The notes beneath the pieces were generated by a model. It searched no databases. It saw nothing but the letters and a program-made list of their open reading frames with translations, and was not told the origin of the DNA. Shown here piece by piece: positions 59,897 through 64,000 of a DNA stretch of 64,000 nucleotides; position 1 is the first letter of the stretch, and the number at the start of each line of letters is the position of its first letter. The DNA comes from Lewinellaceae bacterium (lineage in GTDB: Bacteria > Bacteroidota > Bacteroidia > Chitinophagales > Saprospiraceae), in NCBI GenBank assembly GCA_020636215.1, contig JACJYG010000009.1, forward strand, positions 186,001-250,000, in the 5' to 3' direction. The translations under genes were made by a program, and so were the position numbers.

Positions 59897-61702
59897 TTAA
59901 CCATTTCCGCTAAGCCGCCGTTCAATATCCTCCACCCTACCCTTTGGGATCGCCTCGATCAGTTTTTGGGTATAGGCCTGTTGGGGATTGGCGTATACCT
60001 CATCGGCAGGGCCTTCTTCTACGATCTTTCCATTATTCATGACGATCATCCGGTCACTCATAAACTTTACTACAGAGAGGTCGTGGGAGATAAAGATATA
60101 GGTGAAACGGTACTTTTCGCGTAGCTCCATCAAGAGGTTCAGCACCTGGGCCTGTACGGAGACATCCAGCGCTGAGACAGATTCGTCACAAACAATAAAC
60201 TGGGGGTTGAGCGCCAGGGCGCGGGCGATGGCGACGCGCTGCCGCTGGCCGCCGGAAAATTCATGCGGGTACCGGTTGAAATGCCGGGGTTCGAGATTGA
60301 CGGTGTCCAATAGTTGCAGGGCGCGCTCCCTGCGTTCATCTTCGCTGTTGTATAAACCGTGGACCTCCATTGGCTCCATAATGGCCTTGCCGATCGTCAG
60401 GCGGGGGTTCAGGGAGGAATAGGGGTCCTGGAAAATGATCTGCATCTCCTGGCGGATAGCCATCATTTCTTCGGCGCTCAGGCTAAACAAAGAACGGCCT
60501 CTGAAACGGACGTCTCCTGCTGTTGCACTGGCCAGCCTCAGAATGGAACGGCCCAGGGTCGTTTTCCCGCAGCCCGACTCCCCGACCAGGCCCAGCGTTT
60601 CACCAGGATACACATCGAAACTCACATCATCGACCGCTTTGACATAGTCTACGGTTTTACCCCAAAAATTTCTGCGGCTGGGAAACCAGGTGCGCAAGCC
60701 TTGAACTTCGAGTAAAGGGGGCCGTTGCCGAAGTTCCACCAGGCGTTTGATGGTTTCGTTAGCCGGTACTGAAACAGCGGCGACAGCCTGTTCTACCGAT
60801 CCTTCTTTCTCCCTGGCCTCCGGCAGCCCGGACTCGTTTTCATAGTCCTCCATGAAATCACTGATCACCGGCAGCCGGCGCAAGCGCCGGCCCAGTGGCG
60901 GGCGGCAAGCCAGCAGGCTCTTGGTATAGGGATGCAGCGGCTTGGAAAAGATATCCAACACACTCCCCTCCTCCACTATCTGCCCCCGATACATGACCAT
61001 GACCCGGTCCGCAATCTCGGCAATTACGCCAAGGTCGTGCGTGATGAAAATAATGGAGGACCCGATCTCTTCTTTTAACTGATTCATGAGGTCCAGAATG
61101 GCCTTTTGGACCGTGACATCTAGGGCGGTCGTCGGTTCATCCGCAATGAGAATGCCTGGCTGACAGGAAATAGCCATGGCGATCATCACCCGCTGTTTTT
61201 GGCCGCCGGAAAGCTGGTGGGGATAGGCTTTATAAATCCTTTGAGGATCAGACAGTTGCACCTTTTCGAAGAGCTCTATCACCTTGCGCCTGGCCAATGC
61301 TTTATCCAGTTTCTGGTGCAGTCGAATGGCTTCTTCTACCTGGGCCCCGCAGCGGAAAACCGGATTGAGGGAAGACATCGGCTCCTGAAAGATCATGGAT
61401 ATTTCATTGCCACGATATTTCTGCATTTCCCGTTCCGGCAATTTCATCAGATCCACAGCCTGCTGTGCACTTTTCGGAAAGTACAGGGCTTCTCCACCGA
61501 CCACCTTGCCGACAGGGGCTGGCAATAGCCGCATCAGGGAAAGGGCGGTGGCCGACTTCCCGGAACCGGATTCACCAACAATACCCAGCGTCTCCCCCCG
61601 ATGAATAGAAAAACTCGCCTGGCGAACAGCTTGTATCTCCCCTTCGTCTGTAAAAAAAGAAGTGCAGAGGTTATTTACTTCTAAAATTTTATCTTTACTC
61701 AT
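59897..61702 (-). CDS. Fused oligopeptide-type ABC transporter ATPase (DppD-DppF / GsiA-like)
   Basis: A 601-residue protein with two complete ABC ATPase halves. First half (1-~290): Walker A GESGSGKSATALSLM (~38), signature LSGGQKQRVMIAMA, Walker B ILIADEPTTALD. Second half (~330-601): GESGCGKTTLGRSILRL (~375), FSGGQRQRVAIARALALNP, FIVCDESVSALDVS. Both halves carry the C-terminal oligopeptide-type extension (PLHPYTKSLLACRPPLGRR; PQQAYTQKLIEAIPKGR). This is the GsiA/YejF layout, powering import of peptides or similar. No permease or binding-protein gene is adjacent, so its partners lie elsewhere. Confidence 0.95.
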   Translation of the reverse strand: MSKDKILEVNNLCTSFFTDEGEIQAVRQASFSIHRGETLGIVGESGSGKSATALSLMRLLPAPVGKVVGGEALYFPKSAQQAVDLMKLPEREMQKYRGNEISMIFQEPMSSLNPVFRCGAQVEEAIRLHQKLDKALARRKVIELFEKVQLSDPQRIYKAYPHQLSGGQKQRVMIAMAISCQPGILIADEPTTALDVTVQKAILDLMNQLKEEIGSSIIFITHDLGVIAEIADRVMVMYRGQIVEEGSVLDIFSKPLHPYTKSLLACRPPLGRRLRRLPVISDFMEDYENESGLPEAREKEGSVEQAVAAVSVPANETIKRLVELRQRPPLLEVQGLRTWFPSRRNFWGKTVDYVKAVDDVSFDVYPGETLGLVGESGCGKTTLGRSILRLASATAGDVRFRGRSLFSLSAEEMMAIRQEMQIIFQDPYSSLNPRLTIGKAIMEPMEVHGLYNSEDERRERALQLLDTVNLEPRHFNRYPHEFSGGQRQRVAIARALALNPQFIVCDESVSALDVSVQAQVLNLLMELREKYRFTYIFISHDLSVVKFMSDRMIVMNNGKIVEEGPADEVYANPQQAYTQKLIEAIPKGRVEDIERRLSGNG

Positions 61703-61847
61703 TCAATCCCCAGGTTTCGGCAAAGTTAAATTATTTTGATGTTTTTTTACCCGGCTTAGCGTCGCGAGGACGGGCATGGTTTCATGGCCTTACAGACAAT
61801 ACCTCAACTCCTTAAGCAGGTTCCAATTCAAATCAATAGATATCCCA

Positions 61848-64000
61848 ATGAAACGCATCACGCTTACTTGTTTCGCGCTCCTGTCCTTTTTCAATATTCA
61901 TGCCCAGGGCCAACTCAATATGTCGCTGCTGGGGCGATGGGATGAGGATGGCTTGCCTATGTCTAGTTTCGTGAAATACAACGATATCTGGGGTTATGCT
62001 GATTGTGAAGGCCGCGAGTACGCCATCATGGGTTCGGCACGGTATACTCATTTTTTGGACATTACTAATCCGCAAGAGCCAATTGAAGTAAGCCGGTTTT
62101 CCGGTAGCGTCAATTCCATCTGGCGGGATTTCAAGACCTATGGCCATTACGCCTATGGAGTAGCGGATCAAGGGACAGATGGCCTGATGGTTTTTGACCT
62201 CGGCAGCTTGCCCGATACGGTAACTCAAGTGAATCAACTCACCGGTATTTTCCTGACGGCCCATAATATTTTCATTGACCAGGCCCAGGGACGGCTTTAC
62301 GTTGCCGGTTCCAATAGCCGCGGCAACGGCGTTATCGTGTTTGACCTCAAGGCAGACCCCAGTAACCCTGCACTATTGGGAAGCATTCCGCTACCGGGAG
62401 GCTATATCCACGACATCTACGTTCGCGACAATATCGCCTATTGCTCCCATGGCAATCAGGGGCTTGCCATATACGACCTGACTGATCCAAACAACCTGAT
62501 CCCCCTGGGCAGCCTTACAAGTTATCCGGAACAAGGTTACAACCACGCCAGCTGGCTGACAGAAGATGGAAGTAAACTAGTCTTTGCCGACGAAACCCAC
62601 GGCCGCAGCCTGAAACTGGCTGACGTGTCGGATCCCGCCAATATTACGATACTCGACCTTTTTAAATCAAGCTTGCTCGCTCCTTCCGCCACCAATAGTA
62701 TTGCACACAATCCCTTTGTCCGGGGGCAATACGCTATTGTGTCCTATTACCATGATGGCGTTCAGATATTTGACTTGTCCAACCCGGAGGACGTACAACA
62801 GGTAGCTTATTTTGATACTTATCCGGGAAACCAGAATTATAGTGGCTACGAAGGATGCTGGGGTGTCTATCCCTTCCTGCCTTCCGGGAATATTATTGCC
62901 TCGGATATCACCCACGGATTATTCGTTTTATCTGCTGACAGCATCGCATTCGAACCGCCACCAGCCTTGAGCGCCGGTTTGGAGGTGACTGCTCCATCGG
63001 CTCTTTGCGAAGGAGACACCGCGCTGCTCTCCGCGGTTCAGCAAGGCCTTTTTTCCTACCATTGGTATAAAGACGGAGCCTTGCTGGAAGAGGAGGACGC
63101 TACACTTACCGTTACCCAATCCGGTGCTTACACTTTAATCGCAAGCAATGGCATTTGTACAGATACCTCCCTGGCGGTTGAACTCCAGTTTGCCCCTTTG
63201 CCCGAAGCAATCCTGGCCGACTCCTTGCTCCTGTTCTGTGGCGATGTCCCTCCCTCGATTTCCACGCCTTCAGAAGGTGAAACATATACGTGGTACCTGA
63301 ATGGGCAAGCATTGAACCAAAGTGCCGGGCCGCAGTTGGATGTTACAGAAAGTGGCGTGTATCAGGTTGAAGTTTCGGCAGGCGGCTGTAGCACCATTTC
63401 AAATGAGCTAGAGGTTATTTTGGGTATCATGCCCAATCCTACTTACAACCTGGTTTATCCATCTACCCTCTGCCTGGGAAGTGACACCATTTCACTAGTA
63501 CTTCCTGAAGAAAACGGCCAATTTTATGCTATTTCTAGCGAAGGCTCCCCTGCCTTTGATACCCTGGAAAGCCTAATCTATCCCATTACCGCTAACGGAC
63601 TGTATCATCTTTTTGCTTTCAATGAAAATTGCTCCCTCGAAGTGAGCCTGCCATTAGAGGACGCTTTCCATGAGCCGCTGATTCCCACGATAACAGTCGA
63701 GAACAATGTGTTGACGGCTTCCGAATCCAGTTCTTACCAGTGGTATCTGGACGGGGAACCCATTTTTGAGGCCAATGAGCAGTCTTTTCTGGCATTGGCA
63801 AGCGGGTCGTATTCCGTTGAAGTGGTTGACCTCAACGGTTGCAACGCAGTTTCCGCGCCAGTATCTCTAATGGTCAATGCCGTATTGGAAGCTGGCCAAG
63901 TTGGGATGCAATTGTATCCCAACCCGGTGGAAGGCCGGTTGTTCATCAAAGTTCCCAGCCCAATCCGGGAGGCCCGACTGCTCAGCCTGGATGGCCGCCT
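61848..64000 (+). CDS. Choice-of-anchor-B secreted protein with T9SS sorting domain (3' end missing)
   Basis: Read directly: an ATG at 61848 opens a frame running without a stop to the window end (717 codons visible). A signal peptide (MKRITLTCFALLSFFNIHAQ) is followed by a ~340-residue beta-propeller of the choice-of-anchor-B/LVIVD type. Its repeats include THFLDITNPQEPIEVSRF, LMVFDLGSLPDTVTQVNQL, AIYDLTDPNNLIPLG and VQIFDLSNPEDVQQVAYF. Ig-like repeats follow (ALCEGDTALLSAVQQG, YHWYKDGALLEEEDATLTV, YTWYLNGQALNQ, YQWYLDGEPIF). The end, MQLYPNPVEGRLFIKVPS, is the start of a T9SS type A sorting domain cut by the window. The protein should be surface-exposed; no enzymatic motif is seen. Confidence 0.9.
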   Translation, partial: MKRITLTCFALLSFFNIHAQGQLNMSLLGRWDEDGLPMSSFVKYNDIWGYADCEGREYAIMGSARYTHFLDITNPQEPIEVSRFSGSVNSIWRDFKTYGHYAYGVADQGTDGLMVFDLGSLPDTVTQVNQLTGIFLTAHNIFIDQAQGRLYVAGSNSRGNGVIVFDLKADPSNPALLGSIPLPGGYIHDIYVRDNIAYCSHGNQGLAIYDLTDPNNLIPLGSLTSYPEQGYNHASWLTEDGSKLVFADETHGRSLKLADVSDPANITILDLFKSSLLAPSATNSIAHNPFVRGQYAIVSYYHDGVQIFDLSNPEDVQQVAYFDTYPGNQNYSGYEGCWGVYPFLPSGNIIASDITHGLFVLSADSIAFEPPPALSAGLEVTAPSALCEGDTALLSAVQQGLFSYHWYKDGALLEEEDATLTVTQSGAYTLIASNGICTDTSLAVELQFAPLPEAILADSLLLFCGDVPPSISTPSEGETYTWYLNGQALNQSAGPQLDVTESGVYQVEVSAGGCSTISNELEVILGIMPNPTYNLVYPSTLCLGSDTISLVLPEENGQFYAISSEGSPAFDTLESLIYPITANGLYHLFAFNENCSLEVSLPLEDAFHEPLIPTITVENNVLTASESSSYQWYLDGEPIFEANEQSFLALASGSYSVEVVDLNGCNAVSAPVSLMVNAVLEAGQVGMQLYPNPVEGRLFIKVPSPIREARLLSLDGR

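Overview
The window comes from a member of the Bacteroidota, most likely a saprospiria-type marine or sludge bacterium (Lewinella / Phaeodactylibacter / Haliscomenobacter-like). This rests on five secreted proteins with type IX secretion (T9SS) C-terminal sorting regions, the bacillithiol protein YtxJ, the DUF1573-yajC-ybbR cluster, lipoboxes ending in SC or NC, and several promoters with the Bacteroidota -7 box TAnnTTTG instead of a sigma70 -10 box. I saw no rRNA, tRNA or CRISPR array. Gene density is high, and most transcription units end in strong hairpins.

Layout. 1-860: end of a radical SAM gene with its terminator. 970-2435: a complete insertion sequence with 24-bp perfect terminal repeats and a 9-bp target duplication, inserted just behind that terminator. 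2524-4516: ECF sigma factor plus a predicted inner-membrane/beta-barrel protein. 4587-10298: a giant surface protein with fifteen ~111-residue repeats. 10542-16695: sterol-desaturase-like protein, HmuY-like T9SS protein, glucosaminidase with LysM domains, phospholipase D-like protein, small barrel protein. 17102-22936: TauE/SafE exporter, pdhB, a tiny lipoprotein, ytxJ, mnmD, an HNH/AP2 protein, ribD, a thioredoxin-like protein. 22946-27058 (minus strand): HerA-like ATPase, membrane-anchored nuclease, membrane-anchored subtilase. 27294-33485: trxB, fba, dnaG, ybbR, yajC, DUF1573. 33660-39539: aroK, a small RNase H-fold protein, an unusual AAA+ protein, an exported subtilase. 39655-45342: gdhA, SDR, folE, a lipoprotein, lpdA. 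45407-50123: HlyD and C39-peptidase ABC exporter, then a GT2-like membrane protein. 50110-55679: hydrolase, SPOR-like protein, fmt, acyl-CoA dehydrogenase, MBL hydrolase, small membrane protein. 56068-64000: two PA-domain T9SS paralogues, a fused oligopeptide-type ABC ATPase, and a choice-of-anchor-B T9SS protein cut by the window end.

Most of the window is housekeeping metabolism (central carbon, riboflavin, folate, shikimate, replication, translation initiation) mixed with envelope and secreted proteins. The most unusual gene is at 34834-38094: a tandem ClpA/B-type AAA+ protein with a new N-terminal domain, a first AAA module lacking the Walker B acids, and a C-terminal region that reads like class I release factor 2 without its GGQ domain. 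The second candidate system is the HerA ATPase / NUC1 nuclease / subtilase run at 22946-27058. Also notable are a GT2-like protein with lost catalytic aspartates, an SDR lacking its catalytic serine, an AP2 protein with a decayed HNH core, and the sigma factor/barrel pair.
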